Assembly: GCA_964391095.1 (NCBI GenBank)
Contig: CAYMJA010000012.1
Coordinates: 1 to 15,166, forward strand
Length of the DNA: 15,166 nt
Origin: CAYMJA01 sp964391095
Lineage (GTDB): Bacteria; Patescibacteriota; Minisyncoccia; Minisyncoccales; GWA2-38-27
Reading direction: 5' to 3'
Position numbers and translations under genes: made by a program. Every line of letters begins with the position of its first letter. Position 1 is the first letter of the stretch. Below are positions 8,229 to 15,149 of the stretch, piece by piece. The notes beneath the pieces are model-generated. The model saw only the letters and a list, made by a program, of their open reading frames with translations. It searched no databases and was not told the origin of the DNA.

Positions 8229-8336
8229 TTATTTATTACCAATAAACCCAGCCAAGTAATCTCCTGTCCATTTGACAAAGAGACCCAAGGTAAAAACAGT
8301 AACTAAGTTTGGCTGATAATTGGTTTGGTTCGTCAT
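8229..8336 (-). CDS. Possible 35-residue membrane peptide
   Basis: From the ATG at 8336 the frame encodes a 35-residue peptide with one hydrophobic stretch (LVTVFTLGLFVKW, then a Gly-rich hydrophobic end) and a short polar N-terminus, which suits a single membrane helix. The frame is open further upstream to an ATG at 8420, but that extension (VITNVTKLIFFRLIYEDSK) overlaps the promoter-like block at 8357-8397 and is less convincing. No SD is seen. The block ends about 30 bases before the chosen start, as expected for a promoter with a short leader, and a terminator follows the stop. Function is unknown, and it may not be a gene. Confidence 0.4.
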   Translation of the reverse strand: MTNQTNYQPNLVTVFTLGLFVKWTGDYLAGFIGNK

Positions 8337-8356
8337 TATAATTGTAGATGGTTTAC

Positions 8357-8397
8357 TATCTTCATATATTAGACGGAAAAATATCAATTTTGTTACA
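8357..8397 (-). promoter_or_regulatory. Promoter-like block matching the one upstream of aroF
   Basis: On the minus strand it reads TGTAAC, TTGATA, TTTTTCCGTC, TAATATA. It shares 20 of 26 ungapped bases with 7753-7776 and its flank. It lies between the htrA stop and the 35-residue ORF. The role as a promoter is inferred from the repeated position and the TAATAT box. Confidence 0.35.
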
Positions 8398-8420
8398 TTA
8401 GTAATGACATTAAATATCAT

Positions 8421-9755
8421 TTACTCGCTTCTCTCACCCAAGGTGATTTGAACAATCCTTTCTTCGCTTTCTCTTAAAATTTTTAAACTAACTTTATCTC
8501 CCGGATTATATTTCATAATAATCTTTGCTAAAGAATTGTCAATAGTAATTTTTTCATTATTAAATTCCAGAATTATATCTCCTTCTTTTAGGCCGGCTTT
8601 TTCAGCAGCAGAACCCTGGGTAATAGCTGGTTCTCCTTCCCCACTAACAATTAAAGCCCCATAATCTACAGTTAAATTATTTTCTTCTTTAACCTTTTCA
8701 TTAATAAGAACATAGCGAATGCCTAAAAAAGGATAAACAATTTTACCTAAAGTTTTAATCTGCTCAATATCTCTTTTAGCTTTGTTAATGGGGATGGCAA
8801 AACCAATACTTTGAGCCCCCAAAACCATAGCAGTATTCATTCCAACTACCTCGCCCTTTAGGTTTAAAAGAGGGCCGCCAGAATTTCCTTTGTTAATTGC
8901 AGCATCGGTTTGAATAACATCTTCAATAACTTCAATAAATCCACCGCCATCTGAAGCTGTAATCTTTCTTCCTAATCCAGAAATCACTCCAACTGAAACC
9001 GTATTGCGAAACTCTCCTAAAGCATTGCCAATAGCAACCACTGTCTGACCCATCTCTAATTTATCCGAATCGCCAAGTTTTACCACCGAAAATTTCTTTA
9101 GAGTAAATTCTCCTTTATCGTCTATTTTCTTTTCCTGTTCAATTTTCAAGAGAGCTAAATCTTGAACCGGGTCTTTGGCTAGAACTTTTGCTGGAAATTT
9201 TTTTCCATCATTGGTAAAAACCGTGTATTCGGCATCTTCATCTAAAACCACATGTCTGTTGGTTAAAATCATCCCCTCTTCTGAAATAATAAAACCAGTT
9301 CCTCCTCCAATCTGCTTCTTTTCAGTGCCTTTTTGGCGGTATTGAGGAATCTCAAATCCAGGAGGATTAGGTCCGAAAAACTCTTGGAACTCCTTAAAAG
9401 GATTATAATAATATTCTTCAAAAATCGGCAGGTCTTTGGAAATAATAATACTAACAACAGCTGGCGAAGTTTCTTTCACTGTTTTAATAACTGCCTCTTC
9501 CTGGGAAATCCTATTTGCTGGATATTCTTTAAATGGCTCAACTTTTTTTTCAACAATCGGAGGCAATTGAATATTAAGTTTCGCCAGACCATCTTTTATC
9601 TCTAAATAAAAATAGACCCCAGAAATACTTCCAGCTAAAAAGCCAAAAACAGAGGCGACAATAATTACTAAAATAATCAGCCAGAAAAGTTTTTTTCTCT
9701 CTTGAGCCCGTACTTTTTGAAAAAAACTATGGGCTGGTAGTTTAGATAGAGACAT
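8421..9755 (-). CDS. htrA: HtrA/DegP-type membrane-anchored serine protease
   Basis: The 444-residue protein degrades or refolds damaged proteins outside the cytoplasmic membrane. A short basic N-terminus precedes one membrane segment (about 23-50). The S1C protease domain (about 85-335) has an intact triad: His168 in TNRHVV, Asp199 in DLALLKI and Ser292 in GNSGGPL. A single PDZ domain (about 343-440) contains AEKAGLKEGDIILEFN. One transmembrane helix plus one PDZ is the common layout in Gram-positive and CPR bacteria. The gene starts 16 bases after the GT2 stop. Its own promoter candidate (9764-9793) would start transcription almost at the ATG, so the mRNA may be leaderless. It contrasts with the catalytically dead paralogue at 2906-3634. 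Confidence 0.93.
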   Translation of the reverse strand: MSLSKLPAHSFFQKVRAQERKKLFWLIILVIIVASVFGFLAGSISGVYFYLEIKDGLAKLNIQLPPIVEKKVEPFKEYPANRISQEEAVIKTVKETSPAVVSIIISKDLPIFEEYYYNPFKEFQEFFGPNPPGFEIPQYRQKGTEKKQIGGGTGFIISEEGMILTNRHVVLDEDAEYTVFTNDGKKFPAKVLAKDPVQDLALLKIEQEKKIDDKGEFTLKKFSVVKLGDSDKLEMGQTVVAIGNALGEFRNTVSVGVISGLGRKITASDGGGFIEVIEDVIQTDAAINKGNSGGPLLNLKGEVVGMNTAMVLGAQSIGFAIPINKAKRDIEQIKTLGKIVYPFLGIRYVLINEKVKEENNLTVDYGALIVSGEGEPAITQGSAAEKAGLKEGDIILEFNNEKITIDNSLAKIIMKYNPGDKVSLKILRESEERIVQITLGERSE

Positions 9756-9763
9756 AATAATAT

Positions 9764-9793
9764 ATTATATCCTATTTTCTTTTGTTTTTACAA
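9764..9793 (-). promoter_or_regulatory. Probable htrA promoter, leaderless start
   Basis: TTGTAA (9793-9788) and TATAAT (9769-9764) are separated by 18 bases on the minus strand. Only 8 bases separate the -10 from the htrA ATG, so transcription would begin at or next to the start codon. The -35 lies within the last codons of the GT2 gene. Confidence 0.45.
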
Positions 9794-10488
9794 TAGTAGT
9801 GCCCAAATTTGTATTTAAAAATATCTGATTTAATTGGACCGAAAAAAAATATATATAGCCCGGCCAAAAAATATTTCAGATATGTTTTCAGTCTTCCATC
9901 TACTTCAAACCTTCTGGCAGAAGTTAAAATAGGTTTTATGCCTAAAAACCCAAATTTCCCAAACTTTTTAGTTTCTCTGGCATAAGCATGATCTTCCCCT
10001 ATTTTTATTTCCTCATCAAAACCCTTGACAAACCGGTGAATTTCTTTTTTTACTAATATTACTTGACTAGCATGAGGTAAAAATTTTTGAGTTAAATCTG
10101 TCCAAGAATTGTATATCTTGTAAACTATTCTGTCTATCGTTTTCCCTTGGGGAGAAACCGGAAAGGAAGCAATGTCTAAACTTCGCTTTTTGAATTTTTT
10201 CAAAAGCTTTCCTAAAAAATCGGGAGCCAGAAAAATTATATCAGCATCTAAAAACAAAAATAAATCTCCTTTAGCAATTTTTGCACCTTGGTTTCTTCCT
10301 TTAGCCGGCAGACCGCCGGAAATAATTCTGCATCCATAATTCTTAGCAATCTTAATTGTTCTGTCTGTTGAACCAGCATCAGCAACAATTATTTCATAAT
10401 CTTTAAAATCCTGCTTTTTTATAGATTGAAGTAGTAAAGGAAGATATTTTTCCTCGTTAAGAGTCGGAATAATAATACTTAGATACAT
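9772..10488 (-). CDS. Family 2 glycosyltransferase
   Basis: The protein transfers a sugar from a nucleotide donor, probably to an envelope glycan or lipid. Numbered from the ATG at 10488 (238 residues), the GT-A fold shows IIIPTLNEE (5-13), ADAGSTD (36-42), the metal-binding DAD (81-83), and GEDHAYARE (164-172), which fits the ED acid/base motif. A hydrophobic C-terminal stretch (KYFLAGLYIFFFGPI, about 205-219) should attach it to the membrane. The frame can be extended four codons to a TTG at 10500, but ATG is preferred since it directly precedes the first beta strand; there is no SD at either. It lies between the glycoside hydrolase and htrA and may share their transcript. The sugar and acceptor cannot be read from sequence. 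Confidence 0.88.
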   Translation of the reverse strand: MYLSIIIPTLNEEKYLPLLLQSIKKQDFKDYEIIVADAGSTDRTIKIAKNYGCRIISGGLPAKGRNQGAKIAKGDLFLFLDADIIFLAPDFLGKLLKKFKKRSLDIASFPVSPQGKTIDRIVYKIYNSWTDLTQKFLPHASQVILVKKEIHRFVKGFDEEIKIGEDHAYARETKKFGKFGFLGIKPILTSARRFEVDGRLKTYLKYFLAGLYIFFFGPIKSDIFKYKFGHYYCKNKRK

Positions 10489-10547
10489 TGTATTTATCAA
10501 GATTTTTTAAGACAAATAATGCCTGATGATTAAGTTTGCACGGCTTT

Positions 10548-11591
10548 CTAAAACAACTTCTTTGCTTCCTGCCAAATTTCTGGTCTATTTTGTTTGGTTT
10601 TCATCCAATACCACCATTCGCTTCCCCAGAGGTAAAACTCATCTAAGCCGGTTTGTTCAGCAAACTCAATATTTTTTTTAAATCGCCCTAAATTCATTGT
10701 CTTTTCTTGTTCCTCTAATGAAGAATCATATAAAAGTTTAGGTCCCCAAGGTTCTGCCTGAAGTTCAACGCAGATTACCTTTTTGCCAAAAAAACTTTTA
10801 ATAATTTGGGCTTTTCGCCAATAAAAAATTGATGGATAAGGCAGGGAAAAATAGGAGTTAAGTTCTGGAGACCAAACTTTTTTGTACATTGTTGTTCCGA
10901 CTATATCGCCGATTTTGGCCACCCGAAACCATAATGATAACTCTCCGGTGTCTGAAATAATAACTGGTCTTTTTTGAAAATCAAGTGATTTTACTAAATC
11001 GATTTCTCTTTTCAAGAATTTCTTGTCTTTCCAGGGACACTCTCCAAAAGGAAAAAATGGTTCATTCTCCACCTGCCAAGCCCAAATTGAACTTTCGGCT
11101 TGCCCGCCTAAATTTTTCTCTGAAAAAGTTGGGCGGACTCGATACCTTAAAACAATCTTTTCAATTAGCTGTAATATTCTTTCTTGCTGTTCTTCCTTTT
11201 TCAAATTCTTTGCCCAATCCGGAATATGGCATTCTGGCCAGCGGCCGGTTTTCATACCGATTACCAAAAGGAGCTTAGCTCCTTTTTTATCTGCTTCTTC
11301 AATCTGCCAATCTAAATCCTCAAAATTATATTCTCCTTTCTCCTGTTCAATTAAATCCCAGTGGGTGATAATTTTTAGGTTTTTCACCCCTAAATCATCA
11401 AGTAAAGCTAAATAATTCTCTTGCCAATTTAGACCTAATGTTTCAGAATGCTTTTGGGAAAAATTAATTCCCCATTTAATTTCTTCTGCCGGCTCAACTT
11501 TCCCAACAAAAAAGTAACCGATAAAAGCTAAAAAAATAATTAATAAAATCCAGAGAATCATTTTAACAAATTTTTTAAAATTTAAATTCAT
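10548..11591 (-). CDS. Membrane-anchored clan GH-A glycoside hydrolase-like TIM barrel
   Basis: The 347-residue protein has an N-terminal anchor (about 11-29), then a (beta/alpha)8 barrel. WGINFSQKH, ITHWDLIEQEKGEYNFEDLDW and WAWQVENEP are clan GH-A signatures. The likely acid/base is Glu177 in NEP and the likely nucleophile is Glu276 in VICVELQAEPWG at the end of strand 7. Expected function is hydrolysis or transfer of a beta-linked sugar at the outer face of the membrane. Family assignment (GH5, GH39 or GH42 relatives) is open. Residues about 150-168 form an extra loop between helix RYR and strand IWAWQVENE; its DNA is an imperfect palindrome (11104-11136). The gene follows the amidase gene after a GC-rich hairpin. 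No SD. Confidence 0.78.
   Translation of the reverse strand: MNLNFKKFVKMILWILLIIFLAFIGYFFVGKVEPAEEIKWGINFSQKHSETLGLNWQENYLALLDDLGVKNLKIITHWDLIEQEKGEYNFEDLDWQIEEADKKGAKLLLVIGMKTGRWPECHIPDWAKNLKKEEQQERILQLIEKIVLRYRVRPTFSEKNLGGQAESSIWAWQVENEPFFPFGECPWKDKKFLKREIDLVKSLDFQKRPVIISDTGELSLWFRVAKIGDIVGTTMYKKVWSPELNSYFSLPYPSIFYWRKAQIIKSFFGKKVICVELQAEPWGPKLLYDSSLEEQEKTMNLGRFKKNIEFAEQTGLDEFYLWGSEWWYWMKTKQNRPEIWQEAKKLF
11104..11136. repeat. Palindromic insertion inside the glycoside hydrolase gene
   Basis: Arms CCGCCTAAATTTTTC and GAAAAAGTTGGGCGG are complementary at 13 of 15 positions around a 3-base loop. It encodes residues about 152-163 (part of RPTFSEKNLGGQ), between a helix and the strand carrying the catalytic NEP motif, where related barrels go directly from one to the other. 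Confidence 0.55.
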
Positions 11592-11607
11592 TCTTAAACT
11601 AATAATT

Positions 11608-11630
11608 CTGCGGAGGCCTGGTCTCCGCAG
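11608..11630. repeat. GC-rich hairpin between amidase and glycoside hydrolase genes
   Basis: CTGCGGAG and CTCCGCAG form a perfect 8-bp stem with a 7-base loop in an otherwise AT-rich 58-base gap. On the minus strand it is followed by AATTATTAG, a poor U tract. It could be a weak terminator, an mRNA processing or stability element, or a REP-like repeat. Confidence 0.6.
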
Positions 11631-11649
11631 GCATTGAGGATTTAAATAA

Positions 11650-12585
11650 TTACTTTATCTCGAATAATATCACTCCGTCAAATCGAGGATTGCCATCTTC
11701 GCCAAAATAATAATTAAGAAAATCTACTGCTACAACTTTTTTTTGCGTCAAACTCGCATGAAAAAGAATACTACCGTCAAACAATAATCCTTCGTGCCTA
11801 ATATCTAATCCAATTTCTTCGTCTCCTTCTTTAACAAAAGCAATACCAATAGTTTCGGGCAACTCAACAAGAAGTTCTTTGGTAATATATTCATTGGGAA
11901 TATATTTCATAACTATTTCTTTTTCCCAATCAATATTTATTAAACGTTTACCATCTGCCTCAATTTTATTTAAAATTACTTTCTTCTTTTTTATTCTGCT
12001 CGGACCAGCAACCTGTTCGGTAATATCTTGGAAATAAGGTGATGAGATGTTACGGTCGGTGGTAAAATGTAATCGGTTTTCAAAAGTTATTTTATATTCT
12101 ATTTCTCCGGTTTTTAAGTTCTTCTCCGGCCGATAATTTAAAAATTTCATCATTTCTTCGGCCTCTTCTAACCTCTGAGAATGAAGCAAAGCTACATTAG
12201 TTAGTACAAACGCAGTACAATCCGTTACATCTAATCTGAAAATAGGATCTTTATCCTTGGCTGATTCTTCACCCAAACAACCGAATTGGTAAGGAGTATC
12301 AAGGCGCAGAATAGACAAAGCCTTTAGTCTTTCATCTTTATCAGGAAACCGCCGTTGAACCTCTTTTAGAATTGAATTAATTTCTATCGAGGTTAACTGA
12401 TGTAATTTTTTTTGGTTATGAAGCCACTGTTTATTGGTCTTAGACGGATCTTCAATTCTTTTTTCTTGAAGCGCTTTTGAAATATTAACAGTCAGCTGGT
12501 CTTGGCAAGAAATTTTATAAACAATAAAACCTACTGCCAAAATTAAAACAAAAATCAATAAAATTATTTTTAAAGCCCTTGCCAT
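11650..12585 (-). CDS. Membrane-anchored DUF1460-type N-acetylmuramoyl-L-alanine amidase-like protein
   Basis: The 311-residue protein has an N-terminal membrane segment (about 6-24) and a DUF1460 domain, a papain-like fold of the NlpC/P60 clan that includes peptidoglycan amidases. Matching features are LDTPYQFGCLGEE (95-107), the catalytic Cys123 in DVTDCTAFV, RLHFTTDRN (171-179), His264 in DIRHEGLLF and FHASLTQKKVVAVDFLNYYF (275-294) with a closing GVILFEI. Cys27 lacks a proper lipobox, so a transmembrane anchor is more likely than a lipoprotein. It would act on cell wall peptides or a related amide outside the membrane. It begins 1 base after the transporter stop, so the two are very likely co-transcribed. 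No SD is visible. Confidence 0.8.
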   Translation of the reverse strand: MARALKIILLIFVLILAVGFIVYKISCQDQLTVNISKALQEKRIEDPSKTNKQWLHNQKKLHQLTSIEINSILKEVQRRFPDKDERLKALSILRLDTPYQFGCLGEESAKDKDPIFRLDVTDCTAFVLTNVALLHSQRLEEAEEMMKFLNYRPEKNLKTGEIEYKITFENRLHFTTDRNISSPYFQDITEQVAGPSRIKKKKVILNKIEADGKRLINIDWEKEIVMKYIPNEYITKELLVELPETIGIAFVKEGDEEIGLDIRHEGLLFDGSILFHASLTQKKVVAVDFLNYYFGEDGNPRFDGVILFEIK

Positions 12586-12586
12586 A

Positions 12587-13492
12587 TTAATTTAATGCTA
12601 AAACTATTAGACCTGCCCCAATAAGCAAAATTGCTGTAATTTTTTGGAAAAGAACTTTTTTGGAAATTTCTTCTTTTAAGATACCCGGAAATTTCAAAGA
12701 AAGCAAGGTAGCAAAAACAAACAAAAAAACATATTGAACGCCTTGAAGGGCACTAATAACAGAAAGATAAACCAATCCTGCTAGAGCGATAGCCCAATTC
12801 TGCAAAATAAAGGCTCCGGCTCCTACTCCTTGATTCAAAAGAAAAAATGTTCCGGTCTTTTTGTTAAAAGTAAATTTCCCGGCAAAAATCTCTTTTCTTA
12901 TCTCTTTAAAGAAAATAAAAAATAGGGCTGTGAGAAAAGTTCCAATTCTTATCCAGATAAAACCAGTCCAAAATGGAAGTATTATGTAAACATATTTAGT
13001 TAAAACAAAGAAAAGAGCAAAAAGAAAAGCAGTCAAAATTGAAACCTGAAGACTTTTTAAGGAAATCTTAGTAGACGGGCTCCAAGTCATCAGAACCCCT
13101 CCAGAAATAAGAAAAAGAAAGGCAAATATTTCTTTAAGTCCTAAAATTTCTTCTCCCCCGGAAAAAAAGAAAATTAAAATGAAAATAAACAAAGGTGAAA
13201 GTGCTCCGATAGCAGGAATCATCCGTGAAACCTCAAAGTGTTCCAATCCTTCGTAAAGTCCCAAAATAGCAAAAATAAAGATGGCTCCTGTTAAAAAACA
13301 AAGAAGAATCTGATAAAAACCAGGGATTGAAAAACCAACAAAGGGAATCAAAAACAAAACCAGCCCTCCTGAAATCCCTACATAAAAAGAATAACTTTTA
13401 GGATTAGGAGGACCTGTTAAAAGATATTTGTCCCCTAAAGCAACAACAGCAAAAAGGAAATAAGCTAAAATTATGACTATTAACCAGAACAT
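12587..13492 (-). CDS. EamA/DMT-superfamily transporter
   Basis: This 301-residue protein is almost entirely hydrophobic, with about ten transmembrane helices in two halves of five, the layout of EamA (drug/metabolite transporter) proteins. The first half includes GLYEGLEHFEVSRMIPAIGALSPLFI, where the xxPxxxxLxPl pattern is typical of helices 3-4; the second half has NWAIALAGLVYLSVISALQGVQYVF at the equivalent place. Family members export or import amino acids, sugars or nucleotide sugars, and some flip lipid-linked sugars. Its start overlaps the glycosyltransferase stop by 13 bases and its stop is 1 base before the amidase gene, so a role with envelope glycans is plausible. The substrate cannot be inferred. 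Confidence 0.85.
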   Translation of the reverse strand: MFWLIVIILAYFLFAVVALGDKYLLTGPPNPKSYSFYVGISGGLVLFLIPFVGFSIPGFYQILLCFLTGAIFIFAILGLYEGLEHFEVSRMIPAIGALSPLFIFILIFFFSGGEEILGLKEIFAFLFLISGGVLMTWSPSTKISLKSLQVSILTAFLFALFFVLTKYVYIILPFWTGFIWIRIGTFLTALFFIFFKEIRKEIFAGKFTFNKKTGTFFLLNQGVGAGAFILQNWAIALAGLVYLSVISALQGVQYVFLFVFATLLSLKFPGILKEEISKKVLFQKITAILLIGAGLIVLALN

Positions 13493-14769
13493 ATTTTTTT
13501 AATATTATAAACTCCTAAATTTTCCACTTCTACAAATCCCTGCATTGCCGCCTCGGCAAGCCGGCCGCTGGCCAAAAAATCAAAAAGCCATTGGTCTATA
13601 TAATTCGGATTTTCCTGCAAGACCCCTGAACCTAAACTCAGAAGCCACTTTCTATTAAAATCTTCCTGAGAACCTATTGAGGGAGCAATAATAATCGGCA
13701 GGCCTAAACCGGTATAAAAAGAAAGTTCGCTTGGTTTGGTCCACAAAACATCGGTTTTTCTTAATTTTTGATTAAATTCCTTGAAATAATTTTGGATATT
13801 TTTAGAAAAAATTATTTCAACATTTCTACCTAAATTTTCTTCAAGACCAAGTTTTTTTATGCTCTCAACAAAATGTTCTTTAACATTTTGTCTAATACCG
13901 GCGGATAAAATTATTTTAATCTCTCCTAATTTAATTCTCCCAGCTAAACTTTTCATAAATTTAACTGCCAGCTCTTTTTGAACTCCGGCTCCCCCAATAG
14001 AAAACATTATCGTCAAAGGATGGTCTGATTTCTCAGGCAAAGAGCCAATATATTTATCAAGCAAAGGTTTATACCTTCGGCGATATTTCCCGGTAGTATC
14101 CAGATTTAAAATTCGGTAACCCAAATCACTTTTTAAAATTTCCTCCTTCTCTGTCCCAATATTTTCTAAAGGCAAAGGAAAGCCGGTCAAGAAAATATTT
14201 TCTTTTCTTACTCCATAAAGTTTTAACCTTTCAACTACCCAGGAATTAGGAGCGAAATACTTGATTTTGCTTTCCGAGGGTTTTAAAGAAACCCAGCTTC
14301 TGGCAATATCAGCATCGCAAATAACACAAAAAATCTCCCCTGGATAATTAAAAACTTCAGCCATAAAGGCCGGAATGAAAAAAGTCGTAATTAAAGGCCA
14401 CGGTTTCTCCTTTAGTTTTAAAATCAAATCCCTCCCCCATCCTTTTCTGATTAAAGAAAACATTTTTTCTAAAGCAAAAGTGGGTCTGGATAAATCTCTT
14501 TGAGGATAAAAAGTAGGAATTTTTTGAAATTTATCATAAATAGAAAAAATCACACTGCCGATTAAAGGGGTCCTTTTAAACCTTGAAATGAATTCGTAAA
14601 ATTTTCTGGATGATTCCCAAATTTTCTTATCTGTTTCAAGAATTCCTTGATAACTGTTAGCATTAATAATTTTTCCTTCAAAGGCAAATTTTTTTAAGGG
14701 ATAAGCAGTCCTCTGGTGGCCATATCCCATATCAACCGCCATAACCCATGCTTTTTTCTCATTGTTCAT
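13480..14769 (-). CDS. GT-B fold glycosyltransferase-like protein
   Basis: The 429-residue protein resembles MurG/MGDG-synthase-like (GT28) enzymes. The N-terminal half begins with VMAVDMGYGHQRTAYPL (9-25), whose GxGH turn matches the acceptor-side loop of that group. ICDADIARSWV (150-160) and PNSWVVERLKLYGV (174-187) fit the end of the first Rossmann domain. The C-terminal half starts with IMFSIGGAGVQKEL (254-267) and carries WTKPSELSFYTGLGLPIIIAP (343-363), corresponding to the donor-binding segment. There is no signal or clear membrane helix, so it is probably a peripheral cytoplasmic enzyme using a nucleotide sugar and a lipid acceptor. The overlap with the EamA gene suggests product export. 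Exact family and sugar are unknown. A structured ~100-base leader precedes the start; no SD. Confidence 0.7.
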   Translation of the reverse strand: MNNEKKAWVMAVDMGYGHQRTAYPLKKFAFEGKIINANSYQGILETDKKIWESSRKFYEFISRFKRTPLIGSVIFSIYDKFQKIPTFYPQRDLSRPTFALEKMFSLIRKGWGRDLILKLKEKPWPLITTFFIPAFMAEVFNYPGEIFCVICDADIARSWVSLKPSESKIKYFAPNSWVVERLKLYGVRKENIFLTGFPLPLENIGTEKEEILKSDLGYRILNLDTTGKYRRRYKPLLDKYIGSLPEKSDHPLTIMFSIGGAGVQKELAVKFMKSLAGRIKLGEIKIILSAGIRQNVKEHFVESIKKLGLEENLGRNVEIIFSKNIQNYFKEFNQKLRKTDVLWTKPSELSFYTGLGLPIIIAPSIGSQEDFNRKWLLSLGSGVLQENPNYIDQWLFDFLASGRLAEAAMQGFVEVENLGVYNIKKICSG

Positions 14770-14785
14770 ATTTTTTTATTATTAT

Positions 14786-14800
14786 TGCGGCTTCGCCGCA
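14786..14800. repeat. GC-rich hairpin in the glycosyltransferase leader
   Basis: TGCGGC and GCCGCA form a 6-bp stem around a 3-base loop, extendable through ATTA / TAAT with one bulged base. It ends 17 bases before the ATG at 14769, close enough to affect translation initiation. Confidence 0.5.
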
Positions 14801-14818
14801 TAATTACGACGTTCGGTT

Positions 14819-14846
14819 AAAAAAGAAGAATAAATTCTTCTTTTTT
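14819..14846. repeat. A/T-rich hairpin with U tail in the glycosyltransferase leader
   Basis: AAAAAAGAAGAAT and ATTCTTCTTTTTT are perfectly complementary over 13 bases with 2 central bases. On the minus strand the stem ends in six T. Being nearly GC-free, it is a weak terminator at best, lying between the TATAAT at 14859 and the gene. Confidence 0.5.
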
Positions 14847-14858
14847 TCCTCACTTGTA

Positions 14859-14864
14859 ATTATA
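14859..14864 (-). promoter_or_regulatory. Candidate -10 box (TATAAT) for the envelope cluster
   Basis: A perfect TATAAT lies on the minus strand just past the terminator of the coiled-coil gene and about 90 bases before the glycosyltransferase start. The best -35 at 17 bases (TTTCTA, 14887-14882) is weak and overlaps the terminator stem. Confidence 0.4.
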
Positions 14865-14878
14865 CCTTAAATAAAAAA

Positions 14879-14901
14879 CTGTAGAAAGTTGCCTTCTACA
14901 G
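14879..14901 (-). terminator. Intrinsic terminator of the coiled-coil gene
   Basis: CTGTAGAA and TTCTACAG form an 8-bp stem with a 7-base loop. On the minus strand it is followed directly by TTTTTTATTT. It begins 23 bases after the stop codon at 14925. Confidence 0.8.
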
Positions 14902-14924
14902 CTTACTGTGTCACCCGATCTTTA

Positions 14925-15149
14925 CTAAAAAAGGTCAATTCCGAGTTTTTCTTTAATAACTCCTTTAACTCTCTTGAGGTCTTCTTTCATTATTGTAAAT
15001 TCATCTTCAAGTTTTGTAACTATCTTAATAAACCCATCAATGGCATTGTAAGTTTCACCAATTTTTGCCTTAACTATAGACAGTTCCTCCTTGACCTCTT
15101 TAAAACCAACCAGAATATTGGTTTTATTAACCCCTATATCTATTTTCAT
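14925..15149 (-). CDS. Small coiled-coil protein of unknown function
   Basis: I do not recognise a family. The 74-residue protein (MKIDIGVNKTN...KEKLGIDLF) is predicted helical, with heptad-like spacing of Val, Ile and Leu from about residue 17 to 67 (FKEVKEELSIVKAKIGE, then LEDEFTIMKEDLKRVKG). No membrane segment or signal peptide is visible. The frame can begin at a GTG at 15158, but AAAAGG (15166-15161) lies only 2 bases from that GTG and 11 bases from the ATG at 15149, so ATG is preferred. A strong terminator right after the stop makes this the end of its transcription unit; genes upstream are outside the window. It may be a small structural or oligomerisation protein. Confidence 0.65.
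   Translation of the reverse strand: MKIDIGVNKTNILVGFKEVKEELSIVKAKIGETYNAIDGFIKIVTKLEDEFTIMKEDLKRVKGVIKEKLGIDLF

Noticed and set aside
10489..10500. TTG start four codons upstream in the GT2 gene
   Set aside because: The ATG at 10488 directly precedes the first beta strand typical of the family, and no SD favours the TTG.
10985..11415. Two overlapping plus-strand frames opposite the glycoside hydrolase
   Set aside because: They are shadows of the real gene; peptides look like reverse translations of its hydrophobic and charged segments.
13540..13575. GC-rich patch with TTGCCG / CGGCAA hairpin near the 3' end of the GT-B gene
   Set aside because: It encodes an ordinary Ala/Gly helix (ASGRLAEAAM) in frame; 6-bp arms in a GC-rich stretch are expected by chance.
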